In this document: positions 9,034-17,453 of the stretch, piece after piece
Layout of the letters: every line of letters begins with the position of its first letter
How positions within the stretch are numbered: position 1 is the first letter of the stretch
Source of the DNA: JBCCOW01 sp038749105
GTDB lineage: Bacteria; Planctomycetota; Phycisphaerae; Phycisphaerales; Phycisphaeraceae
Reading direction: 5' to 3'
DNA length: 64,000 bases
Assembly (NCBI GenBank): GCA_038749105.1
Contig: JBCDIM010000005.1
Span: forward strand, 1 to 64,000
Notes under the pieces: generated by a model
The model's database searches: none
The model's input: only the letters and a program-made list of their open reading frames with translations
Told to the model about the DNA's origin: nothing
Translations under genes and position numbers: made by a program

Positions 9034-9061
9034 TTACTTCTTACTCCTTACTCCGTACTCC
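9034..9061 (+). repeat. Four tandem 7-bp units in the leader of the aldo/keto reductase gene
   Basis: TTACTTC, TTACTCC, TTACTCC and GTACTCC follow each other directly and end four bases before the TCCC-ATG of the next gene. No Shine-Dalgarno sequence is present. The tract is pyrimidine-rich and less GC-rich than its surroundings. Confidence 0.6.
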
Positions 9062-9065
9062 TCCC

Positions 9066-10118
9066 ATGCAATACCGAAACCTCGGCCGAACCGGCATCCG
9101 CGTCTCCCCCCTCTGCCTTGGCTGCATGATGTTCGGCGGCCGAACCCCTGCCGAAGAGAGCTACGACATCATCGATCATGCCATCGAATCAGGCATCAAC
9201 TTCCTCGATACCGCCAACGTCTACACCACAGGCGCCTCCGAAATCGTCACCGGCCAAGCCCTCAAACGCAACGGCCACCGCGACCACATCGTCCTCGCCA
9301 CCAAGTGCCACGGCAACATGTTCAAAGAAGGTGCGGGCACCCCGCCTACCTCCGCCCTACATGCGAAGCTCAACCCCAATCAGTGGGGCAACTCCCGCCG
9401 CCAGATCATCCAGCAGTGCAACGCCTCCCTGAAGCGCCTGCAGACCGACTACATCGACCTCTACCAGATCCACCGCCCCCACCCCGACTGCGCGATCGAC
9501 GAGACCCTCCGCGCCCTCGACGACCTGGTCACCTCCGGCAAGGTCCGCTACCTCGGCTGCTCCACCTTCGCCGCGTGGCAGATCGTCGAGGCCCACTGGA
9601 CCGCCGAGAAGCTTGCCCTCAACCGCTTCGTCACCGAGCAGCCCCCCTACCACCCGCTCGACCGCCGCATCGAACGCGAGCTGATCCCCATGGCCCAGAC
9701 CTTCGGCATGGCCCTGATCCCCTGGTCCCCCCTCGCCGGCGGCTTCCTCTCCGGCAAATACCAACGCAATCAACCCGGCCCCGACGACGCCCGCTTCGGC
9801 GGCGACTCCAAACACTTCCGCCGCACCATGCTCGACAACGACCGAGCCTTCGACATCCTCGAGACCCTCGAAGCCATCGCTGACGGCCACAACCGGCCCG
9901 TCTCGCAGGCCGCCCTGTCCTGGTGCATGAACCAGCCCGGCATCACCAGCCCCATCATCGGGCCTCGCACCCTCGACCAGCTCAAGGACAACCTCGCGGC
10001 CGTCGACCTTCAGCTCACCGAGGACGACCGCCGCAAGATCGACGAAGCCGCACCCCCCGGCTCGTTCGTGCAACCGTTCTACGAGGCCAAGTTCGGCCCC
10101 CACCCCCACCGCATCTGA
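9066..10118 (+). CDS. Aldo/keto reductase
   Basis: The 350-residue protein is an NADPH-dependent oxidoreductase of the aldo/keto reductase superfamily, with a TIM barrel. The catalytic tetrad can be placed as D48 and Y53 (FLDTANVY), K80 (LATK) and H136 (YQIH). The C-terminal PWSPLAGGFLSGKY and GPRTLDQLKDNL match the cofactor-binding part of YajO/AKR11-type members. The insertion around residues 83-108 is typical of that branch. It probably reduces a sugar aldehyde or ketone; the substrate is not evident. It lies just after the SSS symporter with a 57-base gap and before a REP-like element. Confidence 0.9.
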   Translation: MQYRNLGRTGIRVSPLCLGCMMFGGRTPAEESYDIIDHAIESGINFLDTANVYTTGASEIVTGQALKRNGHRDHIVLATKCHGNMFKEGAGTPPTSALHAKLNPNQWGNSRRQIIQQCNASLKRLQTDYIDLYQIHRPHPDCAIDETLRALDDLVTSGKVRYLGCSTFAAWQIVEAHWTAEKLALNRFVTEQPPYHPLDRRIERELIPMAQTFGMALIPWSPLAGGFLSGKYQRNQPGPDDARFGGDSKHFRRTMLDNDRAFDILETLEAIADGHNRPVSQAALSWCMNQPGITSPIIGPRTLDQLKDNLAAVDLQLTEDDRRKIDEAAPPGSFVQPFYEAKFGPHPHRI

Positions 10119-10137
10119 CCCATATCCCGCGGCTTTC

Positions 10138-10163
10138 ATAGCCGCGATGCGACGCATCGCAGG
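10138..10163 (+). repeat. REP-like palindrome, copy 3
   Basis: ATAG head with perfect 8-bp arms GCGATGCG and CGCATCGC, identical in the stem to copy 1. It lies between the aldo/keto reductase and flavodoxin genes. Confidence 0.75.
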
Positions 10164-10181
10164 TTCATCCCCCAGAATCGC

Positions 10182-10209
10182 TTGAAAACCAATCGCAACC
10201 GCCTAAACT
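10182..10209 (+). promoter_or_regulatory. Sigma70-type promoter of the flavodoxin gene
   Basis: TTGAAA (10182-10187), 16-bp spacer, TAAACT (10204-10209). It follows the REP-like element and is 29 bases before the start codon. Confidence 0.6.
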
Positions 10210-10237
10210 CTCGCATTCAGCAAAGGAGCAACACGCT

Positions 10238-10762
10238 ATGAAAATCGGACTGTTCTACGGCACCTGCACCGGCAAGACCGAAGCCGTCGCCGAGCAAATC
10301 CGCGACGAGTTCGGCGAAGACCTCATCGACACCTACGAGGACGTCTCCCAGATCGAACCCAAAGACCTCGAGGGCTACGACCTGATCCTCTGCGGCATCC
10401 CCACCTGGGACGTCGGCGAGATCCAGTACGACTGGCAGGACATCTACGACCAGCTCGACGAGGTCGACATGGCCGGCATCAAGGTCGCCTTCTTCGGTAC
10501 CGGCGATCAGGCCGGCTACCCCGACACCTACCAGGATGCTCTCGGCATCGTCTACCTGAAGATGCTCGAACGCGGGGCCGAGGGCAAGATCGGCTTCACC
10601 GACCCCGACACCCACGAGTTCGAAGCCTCCAAGGGCATCATCGACGGCAAGTTCTGCGGCCTCGCCTGCGACGACGACTGCCAGCCCGAGCTCACCGAAC
10701 AGCGCGTCAAGGACTGGTGCGAGCAGCTCAAGAGCGAGCTCGGCCTCACCCCCGCCGCCTAA
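10238..10762 (+). CDS. Flavodoxin (long-chain)
   Basis: The 174-residue protein is an FMN-binding electron carrier of flavodoxin fold. The FMN phosphate loop is GTCTGKTEAVA at residues 8-18, with the 50s loop PTWDVGEIQ and the 90s loop TGDQAGYPDTYQDA. The extra 20-residue insert before the last strand marks the long-chain class. It could serve the siroheme sulfite reductase downstream or replace ferredoxin under iron shortage; this is inference. The start is supported by AAAGGAGCA ahead of ATG. It has its own promoter and a strong terminator, so it is monocistronic. Confidence 0.95.
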   Translation: MKIGLFYGTCTGKTEAVAEQIRDEFGEDLIDTYEDVSQIEPKDLEGYDLILCGIPTWDVGEIQYDWQDIYDQLDEVDMAGIKVAFFGTGDQAGYPDTYQDALGIVYLKMLERGAEGKIGFTDPDTHEFEASKGIIDGKFCGLACDDDCQPELTEQRVKDWCEQLKSELGLTPAA

Positions 10763-10790
10763 TCCAAGAATTCAAAACCCAGTCAACGAC

Positions 10791-10829
10791 ACAACGCTCG
10801 ATCCCAACAGATCGAGCGTTGTCTTTTGG
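10791..10829 (+). terminator. Rho-independent terminator after flavodoxin
   Basis: A perfect 13-bp stem (ACAACGCTCGATC with GATCGAGCGTTGT) around a six-base loop is followed by CTTTT. It separates the flavodoxin gene from the convergent gene at 10855. Confidence 0.85.
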
Positions 10830-10854
10830 CACGCACCCCACCGCTCAGATCGGA

Positions 10855-11850
10855 TCAACCACCCGTCTTTGCTTCGGCAAGGATGCGATCCAGAGCGTCG
10901 GTGTCCACCACGCTTTTGGACTTGTCGCCTGCCGCCTCGGCCGCGGGGGCAGAAGTGTCTTCCCCCTCGCTTGCCTCTAGCTGAGCCGAGAGCGCATCCG
11001 CAGACATCCCCATCTGTGCCAGCATCGCCGCTTCTTCCGGAGTCACGCCAGGATCTTCCTCGGCTTCGGGTTCTAAAGCTGGTGCGGCGGCGGATGCGGG
11101 CTCGGGCTCGGGCGCTACCGACGCCTCGGCAGCAGGCTCCGGCACGGCGGCTACCGGCTGGGCTTCAGCAACAGGAGGTTCGGGCGGTGCCACCGGTACG
11201 GGTTCAGCTTCGGGGGCCGGCTCGGTCACCAACGGTGGGGGTTCAGGCGGCGCCGCCTCCACCGCCGGCTCACCGACTACGACGGTCTCCGCTTCATCCA
11301 CCACCACGCTCGCCGCGGCTGCCGCCACCGCAGCCGGCACGGGTTCTTCCACCGCTGGGGCCGGTGCGACTGGAGCCTCCACCGGCTCGGCCGGTGCCGC
11401 CGGGGTTGCCACTGCAGCGGGCGGTGGTTCCACAGCAGGAGTCGCCGTCACTGCGGGATCGACCGAGACCGCCGGCGTCGGCGTAGGTGCCGGGGGAGGA
11501 ACCGGCGTGGGGGTGGGGGCCGGGGCGTGGGCCGGCTCGGGCATAGCCGCGGGAGCCGGGGCCGCAGGGGCAACCGGAGCCGCCGCCAACGCGTCACCCC
11601 CCACCGTCGCCGGTGGATTGAAGATCGCCGACAACACCGGGTCGGCACCCGCCGACGCCCGCACCGTATTCGCCATCTGGCCCGACAGCTTCCCGATGGC
11701 CGCGTGGCACTGGCTCAATTTCGCCTGGATCGCAGCAATTTTCGCCTCTTCAGCCGAGACCGCCTCCTCCAATGCCGCACGTTCGGCCAGCAAAGGGGCC
11801 AGAATCGCATCTAAACGCTGACCGGGTGTGACTTTACCATCCTGACTCAT
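10855..11850 (-). CDS. Ala/Pro-rich protein with N-terminal coiled coil, function unknown
   Basis: The 331-residue protein has three parts. Residues about 8-60 form a heptad-rich helix (LAERAALEEAVSAEEAKIAA). Residues about 75-255 are low complexity, dominated by Ala, Pro, Val and Glu. The C-terminal 75 residues are acidic and less biased, with TPEEAAMLAQMGMSADALSA and ending in DALDRILAEAKTGG. There is no signal peptide, so it is probably cytoplasmic. The start is ATG 11850 with GGAGAA upstream; a longer frame to 11973 lacks a ribosome site. It is convergent with the flavodoxin gene. No family is recognised; a scaffold or linker role is possible. Confidence 0.6.
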   Translation of the reverse strand: MSQDGKVTPGQRLDAILAPLLAERAALEEAVSAEEAKIAAIQAKLSQCHAAIGKLSGQMANTVRASAGADPVLSAIFNPPATVGGDALAAAPVAPAAPAPAAMPEPAHAPAPTPTPVPPPAPTPTPAVSVDPAVTATPAVEPPPAAVATPAAPAEPVEAPVAPAPAVEEPVPAAVAAAAASVVVDEAETVVVGEPAVEAAPPEPPPLVTEPAPEAEPVPVAPPEPPVAEAQPVAAVPEPAAEASVAPEPEPASAAAPALEPEAEEDPGVTPEEAAMLAQMGMSADALSAQLEASEGEDTSAPAAEAAGDKSKSVVDTDALDRILAEAKTGG

Positions 11851-12098
11851 CGCGGCTTCTCCGTGCGGTGATTGCGTTTGCGGACCCCTGAACATCGGCC
11901 CGATCCCACGGCCGCCTCCCCCGCCCCAAACCGCGTCCGAAAACTCCAAGCCCCAGGCTTTCCCAATCGACACACGAAATCACCGCCGCCCCGAGCCTCT
12001 CCCCGGCTAAACTCTCCGATCCGACACAAACCGTGTCGCTCACACGCTTTCCTACGCCCCAAACCCGCCCACTACCCGCCTCCACCCCCGACGCCCCC

Positions 12099-14084
12099 AT
12101 GCCCCGCCCCACCAAACTCCCCGAACCCCTGCTCAACACCCCCCAGGACCAGCTCTCCGCCGACGAGCACTTCAAAATCAACTCCAACGGCGTCGTCGGC
12201 CCCCTCCCCGAACGCTACCGCGATCACGCCACCCCCGACGTCGAAAAAGAGTCCGAGTTCCTCTCCAAATCGCACGGCCTCTACCTCGAATACAACCGCG
12301 CCAAGACCGGCCGAGAGAAAGACTGGATGTACATGGTCCGCGCCACCATCCCCGGTGGCGGCTCCTTCACCCGCGACCAGTGGGCCGTCTTCGACGAGGT
12401 CGCCGACGAGTTCTGCGACCACAACCCCTACGGCCGACCCTCCCTCCGGCTCACGACCCGGCAGAACATTCAGTACCACTGGCTCTTCAAGCCACAGGTC
12501 ATGTCCCTGGTCCAGAAGCTCGCGACCACCGGCTTCTACACCCTCAACGGCTGCGGCGACAACGTCCGCAACGTCATGGGCTGCCCCCTCTCCAAGTTCA
12601 GCACCATCCCGGGCGCGAACAGCTTCGACCTCGCCCACCAGTTCGGTGCCTACTTCCGACTCCCCGCCTCCTCACACATCCAGGTCTTCGCCGTCAACCC
12701 CGAAGACATCCAGGACCCCGAAGCGCAGTACACCTACGGCAAACAGCTCCTCAACCGCAAGTTCAAGATCGCCTTCTCCGCCGCCCACCGCAACCCCGAC
12801 ACCGGCGCGATCACCTACGACAACTGCTCCGAAATCCGCACCAACGAAATCGGCATCGCCCCCATCGTCGAAGGCACCGGCTCCGACGCCAAGGTCGTCG
12901 CCTACCAGGTCTACATCGGCGGCGGCCAGGGCGAGAAAAAAGGCAAGCCCACCTTCGCCGCCCACGGCAAGGCCTTCGGCACCTTTACCCCCGAACAACT
13001 CCTCCCCGGCCTCAAGGCCATCGTCGATGTGCACAAGGAATGGGGCGACCGCAAAAACCGCGTCTGGGCCCGGATGAAATACGTCGTCTGGAAGCAGGGC
13101 ATCGACTGGTACCGCGACGAGGTCCGCAACCTCGGCGCCGACTTCTCCGCCAACGACCCCCGCTGCGAGGGCGTCGGCCCCGACGCGATCCCCGGCATCC
13201 GTGACCTGCACCACGGCTGGACCCTCCAGGAGTCCAACGGCAAGTGGGCCTACGGCGCTTACGTCGAGTGCGGCCGACTCGTCGACGAGCAATACATCGA
13301 CCACGAGAAACTCGCCGCCGAGCGGAACAAGGAAGCCCGCACCACTGCCGTCCAAGAACAGCCCCGGCTGCGTTCGATGGTCAACGAAGCGCTGACCCGC
13401 TTCCCCGGCACCGAGGTGATGATCACCGCTAACCAGGACCTGCTGTTTACGAACATCGACGCCGACGCCAAGCAGGACTTCACCGACTGCCTCGCGTCCT
13501 TCGGGCACGGCACCCGCCGCGGCAAGACCTACTCCACCCTCCGCGTCCTCTCCGGCGCCTGCGTCGGCCTCCCCACCTGCCGGCTGTCTTACACCGACTC
13601 CGAGCAGTTCGAGCCCGAGCTCATCGACCAGCTCGAAGACCGCGGCTACGGGCACATGGCCGAGTCCATCGGCATCACCGGCTGCGAACGCCAGTGCTTC
13701 CGGCCCGCCACCAAGACCTTCGGCTGGATCGGCTCCGGCGGCGATAACTACGCCCTCAAGCTCGGCGGCTCCGAGGACGGCTCCACCCAGGGCCACTGGC
13801 TCACCGACGGCGAGCTCCAGTACCTCTCCGCCGTCCCCCGCGACCGCGTCGCCGACGTCTGCGCCGTCCTCTTCGACTGGTACCTCGAGCAGCACACCCC
13901 CGCCAACGGCAACCCCCAGGAAAAGATGGGCCCCTTCATCCACCGCATGGGCTACCCCGCCACTCTCGACCGCCTCCGCAACGACGACCGCACCACCGAC
14001 CTCCTCGACCTCCGCAACCCGAAGATGGTGTTCGATCCATATATCGGAGAAGAGCTACTACCTGCCGCCACGACCAAAAACTAA
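12099..14084 (+). CDS. Siroheme sulfite reductase (ferredoxin-type, possible nitrite reductase)
   Basis: The 661-residue enzyme carries siroheme and a [4Fe-4S] cluster and performs six-electron reduction of sulfite to sulfide, or of nitrite to ammonia. Cluster ligands are seen as C-x5-C (C488, C494 in GACVGLPTC) and C-x3-C (C529, C533 in GCERQCFRP). Two ferredoxin-like half-domains are present (RPSLRLTTRQNIQYH in the first). The tail after residue 560 is a little longer than in classic enzymes. Sulfite is favoured because cysK is nearby and siroheme synthesis lies at 27280, but nitrite cannot be excluded. ATG 12099 is chosen over an in-frame GTG at 12033; a TAAACT -10-like hexamer lies at 12008-12013. 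Confidence 0.85.
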   Translation: MPRPTKLPEPLLNTPQDQLSADEHFKINSNGVVGPLPERYRDHATPDVEKESEFLSKSHGLYLEYNRAKTGREKDWMYMVRATIPGGGSFTRDQWAVFDEVADEFCDHNPYGRPSLRLTTRQNIQYHWLFKPQVMSLVQKLATTGFYTLNGCGDNVRNVMGCPLSKFSTIPGANSFDLAHQFGAYFRLPASSHIQVFAVNPEDIQDPEAQYTYGKQLLNRKFKIAFSAAHRNPDTGAITYDNCSEIRTNEIGIAPIVEGTGSDAKVVAYQVYIGGGQGEKKGKPTFAAHGKAFGTFTPEQLLPGLKAIVDVHKEWGDRKNRVWARMKYVVWKQGIDWYRDEVRNLGADFSANDPRCEGVGPDAIPGIRDLHHGWTLQESNGKWAYGAYVECGRLVDEQYIDHEKLAAERNKEARTTAVQEQPRLRSMVNEALTRFPGTEVMITANQDLLFTNIDADAKQDFTDCLASFGHGTRRGKTYSTLRVLSGACVGLPTCRLSYTDSEQFEPELIDQLEDRGYGHMAESIGITGCERQCFRPATKTFGWIGSGGDNYALKLGGSEDGSTQGHWLTDGELQYLSAVPRDRVADVCAVLFDWYLEQHTPANGNPQEKMGPFIHRMGYPATLDRLRNDDRTTDLLDLRNPKMVFDPYIGEELLPAATTKN

Positions 14085-14189
14085 GCATCAATTGTCTTGT
14101 TAACCGTGCTTGCAAACCCACCCCACGGACGCAGCATTGACCAAGTCTATAGCCCGCGACCAGTGATTGATAAACGCTGGATAAATACC

Positions 14190-15191
14190 ATGACATCACG
14201 CGTTTTGTTGTGCATATTTGTCCTTTTAGTCATCCATTGCTTGCCCGCTGCATATGCAGCAGGCCGTCCCATAGATCAGGAGAAATTCAAGCAACTCAGA
14301 GCTGAGATTGAGGCGGCAAGGGCAAGAGTTGAGAGGCAGTCCGGGCCGGCCGATCAGCACCACACCCTGCGCTTGGCGTTCGCAGAGGCGGACCACCCGT
14401 GGATCAAGAAGGAGCTCCTATCGATGGCGATCGCCATCGGCGGGCCCGAACTCGAACCGTTCCTGCTCGCTCGGCTCAACGATGACGACGTCAGGTTCCG
14501 GATCGCGGCGGCCAAAGCCCTTGGGGAGCAGGGTTCTCCACACGCCATCGAGCCACTGCTCAAACGCGCTCGTGCAGACCCAGAGGGCCTCGCGGGATGG
14601 GGCTCGGTGCGTTGGCACATGACGGCTCAGCGGGACGCCCTGTTCGCCCTCTCGGAGATCGGCTTGCGGCACCCCGCCCATCGTGAGGCCATCGCCGCCT
14701 CGATCGCCGGCGTGCCCGTGGCCACGGACGATCTTGAAGACCCGAAAGCCCAGGCGCTCTACGTCCTCACCCAGGACAGGGCTTTACTCCACCCGTTCTT
14801 CGAACGCCTCGCGGATGAAGATCCGGAGACGCGGGCAATGGGCGTGGTTGCCTTCAGGTTGCTCAAGCTAAAGCAGGCTCCCGAGGAGGTGGTCGTCCTG
14901 CTTGATGACCCCGAGCGGGGCGTCCGGTCCAGCGTCGCACTCCTGCTTGGAGAGATCGGAGACCCGGAAACCGTGCCCTTGCTGATCGGCCGAGCCCTCG
15001 ATCAAGCGGAGGACCGGGGCGTGCGGTGTAACGCTATTTTCTCGCTCGGGCGCATGCGGACCGGGCGAGCCGAACCGGTCATGAGAGCACTGCTCCAAGA
15101 TGAGAGTTTCAAGGTCAACGCGGCGATCGCCCTATCCAGGATCACCGGCGAGCGCCATCCGTTGGTCCCTGACGGGTACGGGCTGGACTAG
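14190..15191 (+). CDS. Secreted HEAT-repeat protein
   Basis: The 333-residue protein has a signal peptide (MTSRVLLCIFVLLVIHCLPA, cleaved near AYAAG). The rest is built of alpha-helical HEAT/PBS-lyase-like repeats. Examples are DDDVRFRIAAAKALGEQGSP, PERGVRSSVALLLGEIGDPE and EDRGVRCNAIFSLGRMRTG. Such repeats act as protein-binding scaffolds; the partner is unknown. ATG 14190 is used because the signal peptide begins there. The upstream region (14085-14200) and the codon use are less GC-biased than the neighbours. It may form a small island with the next gene. Confidence 0.7.
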   Translation: MTSRVLLCIFVLLVIHCLPAAYAAGRPIDQEKFKQLRAEIEAARARVERQSGPADQHHTLRLAFAEADHPWIKKELLSMAIAIGGPELEPFLLARLNDDDVRFRIAAAKALGEQGSPHAIEPLLKRARADPEGLAGWGSVRWHMTAQRDALFALSEIGLRHPAHREAIAASIAGVPVATDDLEDPKAQALYVLTQDRALLHPFFERLADEDPETRAMGVVAFRLLKLKQAPEEVVVLLDDPERGVRSSVALLLGEIGDPETVPLLIGRALDQAEDRGVRCNAIFSLGRMRTGRAEPVMRALLQDESFKVNAAIALSRITGERHPLVPDGYGLD

Positions 15192-15277
15192 ACCGGTAGC
15201 GGGTGGGCGGGCGAAACACCACGTGTTCCGCAGAGGCCCGGCAAACGATCTGTAGGAAACGAACAAGCTAAGGTTCG

Positions 15278-15631
15278 ATGAAACGACACAACGCAAAGCT
15301 GTTGAGTCTTTCAGGCATTGCTTTTGTGTTTTTCTATGTCGTCCTTGTTGCACGTTCCTATGCCGTGGACTACCGACGGGCCATTTCCGCGGGCTACGAA
15401 ATACCCGCGGCTCGCGCATGGCTTGATTCAAATCCCGACTATGAACACCTCGATGTCGGCATCGGTGAAACGTCGGATACCGGACCGGGCCTGTACTTCT
15501 CCGGAAGCCTGGGCACGACGGCCCAAGTGATCCGCTTCGACCGGGCTGCACGCACGCGATTCGGAGGAAACGACTTCGCCGTGATCTCGGTGGTTCTGTC
15601 CCGTTTTGAGGACGAGCCTTCGGAGAATTGA
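15278..15631 (+). CDS. Small membrane-anchored protein, function unknown
   Basis: The 117-residue protein starts with a basic N-terminus and a hydrophobic segment at residues 8-26 (LLSLSGIAFVFFYVVLVAR). It acts as an anchor or uncleaved signal. The remaining 90 residues are soluble and probably outside the cell. I do not recognise the family. Codon use is less GC-biased than the surrounding genes. There is no clear ribosome site before ATG 15278. An inverted repeat begins directly after its stop codon. Confidence 0.5.
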   Translation: MKRHNAKLLSLSGIAFVFFYVVLVARSYAVDYRRAISAGYEIPAARAWLDSNPDYEHLDVGIGETSDTGPGLYFSGSLGTTAQVIRFDRAARTRFGGNDFAVISVVLSRFEDEPSEN

Positions 15632-15632
15632 C

Positions 15633-15733
15633 CCTCGGGTGGCTGGGGCGGAGGCTTGCCGATGCTCGGCGGCGACTTGCAGTCAACCGGTGCACCGCTG
15701 GGGGGTCGCAAGCTCCACCCCAGCCACCCCAGG
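15633..15733. repeat. Long imperfect inverted repeat
   Basis: The left arm (15633-15659) and right arm (15708-15733) match over about 26 bases with three differences, as CCTCGGGTGGCTGGGG against the complement of CCCCAGCCACCCCAGG, both running into GCTTGC/GCAAGC. About 48 bases lie between the arms. The whole sits between two genes and could be a MITE-like element or a strong RNA hairpin. Confidence 0.6.
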
Positions 15734-15767
15734 CAAACGCGGCTGAATCCAAACCGCCAAGCGGTCA

Positions 15768-16049
15768 TCACGCGAGAACGTCGGCGTGCTGGGGGTTGCG
15801 GGGGAGGTAGGCGGTACGGAGGTAGGGGCAGACGGGGTGGACGGACCAGCCGGCGGCGCGGGCGTGCTGAAAAGCAGCGTCGGCGAGCTGGGCGGCGAGG
15901 CCCTGGCCGCGGTGGGTGTCGGGGACGAAGACGGAGGTGAAGGCGACCTGCCCGTCGGCTTCGAGCGGCTGATCAAGCAGAAAGGCCTCGTCGGTGCCCC
16001 AGAGTTCGAGTACAAACCGGGATTGATCGGGGTCGTGGGTGACGGGCAT
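15768..16049 (-). CDS. Small GNAT-family acetyltransferase-like protein
   Basis: The 93-residue protein matches the short GNAT class (Acetyltransf_CG/YidJ type). The acetyl-CoA loop HRGQGLAAQLADAAF (about residues 46-60) is followed by WSVHPVCPYLRTAYL, the usual end of this class. Members of this class are small cytoplasmic proteins whose substrates are mostly unknown. A second copy of the first 60 residues is fused to a PEP carboxykinase tail at 17454-17903. The gene ends 40 bases after the metalloprotease gene stop and is transcribed in the same direction. No strong ribosome site is seen. Confidence 0.75.
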   Translation of the reverse strand: MPVTHDPDQSRFVLELWGTDEAFLLDQPLEADGQVAFTSVFVPDTHRGQGLAAQLADAAFQHARAAGWSVHPVCPYLRTAYLPRNPQHADVLA

Positions 16050-16088
16050 GGGCGGCCAACGGACCCGTATCGCGGGCAGCTTGGGCGG

Positions 16089-17204
16089 TCAGTCTTGCGG
16101 TTGGACGTCGCGACGCCGCCGGGCGAGGAGGGCGATGCCGGTCATGACTAGGAGGCCGCTGGAGGGCTCGGGGATAACCGTCCAGCCGACGTCCTGGAGG
16201 GAAGCGACATCGACGTTGGTCAGCTCGGTCCGGGTGATCGACTGGGTGGGGTCGCTGAGGTTGAAGAAGGTGTTCTGGATGGGCTCCATGAGGAGGTCTT
16301 GGAGCGTGCCGAGGCCGACGGTGCCGACGAGGTTGGGGTCGCCGAGCTCGAAGATGAAAGACTGGATGGCGTCGGGGTCGGCCGGGATCGTTGAGCCGTT
16401 GCCGTCATTGTCGGCGAAGTGGAGGTTGTTGGCGGCGACGAGGTCGATGTCGGTAAGGCTGGTGCCGTTGTCGGCGTTGGCGGCGGCGATGGTGTTGGGG
16501 CCGAAGTACTGGTCGCCGGTGACGTCGTCGGTGAAGTCGCTGACGTCGATGGCGAGGCCGAGGACGTGGCCGACCTCGTGCATGGCGATGGAGTAGAAGT
16601 CGGACTGGCCGAGGACGGTGGCGGTGTCGAGCGAGAAGTTCCAGTCGCGGCCGATGTCGAAGCTGACGAAGCCGCCCCAGGTGGGCAGGGAGCCGGAGCC
16701 GACGTTGAAGCCACGGTTGAGGTGGGAGTTGGGGTCGTCGAAGACGGTGGTGATGTTCTGGCCGGAGCCGGAGCCGCCCAGACCGGCGGCACCCAGGCTG
16801 GTGGCCCCGGCGAAGATGGTGAGGGTGTCGGCTTCGAAGGTCCGGCCGCCGGGGAGGTAGATGTCTGCTTCCGCGGCCCCGATGCCGATCAGGGAATCCG
16901 AAGCCGCGCTTGCGGCGCCGCTGATCTGGATGGAGCTGCCGGTGCTGGGGTTGATAAAGCCGATGCGGGCGTCGTTGACGTCGTTGATCTCGGCGGCGCC
17001 CAGCGAGGAGGTGATGATGCGGCTGTAGCGGTCGGCGACGGCCTGCATGGCGGTGCGGGCGGCGAGGCCGTCGGCTGTGCTGGGGTCGAAGAAGTTGTTG
17101 GAATCCAGGCTGTAGTCCATCACGATCTCGATCGCGTGGGCTTGAGTGACAGCCGCACCGGTGACGAGCGTGGTGACCAGGGCGGCGGCGGGTCGTTGTG
17201 GCAT
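16089..17204 (-). CDS. Secreted matrixin-like metalloprotease with PEP-CTERM anchor
   Basis: The 371-residue protein has a signal peptide (about residues 1-30). A zinc-binding motif, HEVGHVLGLAID, lies around residue 190, close to the HExxHxxGxxH/D pattern of metzincins. It ends with a PEP-CTERM sorting signal: IPEPSSG, a hydrophobic stretch, then RRRR. Asp/Asn-rich stretches such as FADNDGNGS may bind calcium. PEP-CTERM proteins are exported and anchored or processed by exosortase; none is in this window. The start ATG 17204 follows AAGGAGAGG. It may digest extracellular protein or remodel the cell surface. Confidence 0.8.
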   Translation of the reverse strand: MPQRPAAALVTTLVTGAAVTQAHAIEIVMDYSLDSNNFFDPSTADGLAARTAMQAVADRYSRIITSSLGAAEINDVNDARIGFINPSTGSSIQISGAASAASDSLIGIGAAEADIYLPGGRTFEADTLTIFAGATSLGAAGLGGSGSGQNITTVFDDPNSHLNRGFNVGSGSLPTWGGFVSFDIGRDWNFSLDTATVLGQSDFYSIAMHEVGHVLGLAIDVSDFTDDVTGDQYFGPNTIAAANADNGTSLTDIDLVAANNLHFADNDGNGSTIPADPDAIQSFIFELGDPNLVGTVGLGTLQDLLMEPIQNTFFNLSDPTQSITRTELTNVDVASLQDVGWTVIPEPSSGLLVMTGIALLARRRRDVQPQD

Positions 17205-17453
17205 GGGTGGTCCTCTCCTTCTTGGAATGCTGTGCCTAAGCACTCTTTGCGGAGAGTTGAACCCATTGAAGTCGTGATGTCGTAAGCCGTTTGGTGTAAT
17301 CCGGCTGGTCACGGAGTGAAGCCAAGCGGGTTGGGATCTGGGTGCGGGCGGCAGTGGCGGCAATCCGCCGGTAGTCATCTCCAGTGAACGTTGGTGGTAC
17401 ACGATATTTCACCCCTGAAATTGGGTGAGCACGAGGTAGAGCCGTGTAACGGA

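Noticed and set aside
4908..10163. Short frames beginning MRRIA near 4917, 7077 and 10146
   Set aside because: They are translations of the REP-like palindrome, not genes.
12033..12098. Earlier GTG start for the siroheme reductase
   Set aside because: It adds 22 residues rich in Pro and Thr with no ribosome site or conservation signal.
16419..17285. Plus-strand frame rich in Gly, Val and Asp
   Set aside because: Its repeated GDGV-type composition is the typical reverse-strand shadow of a GC-rich gene, here the metalloprotease.
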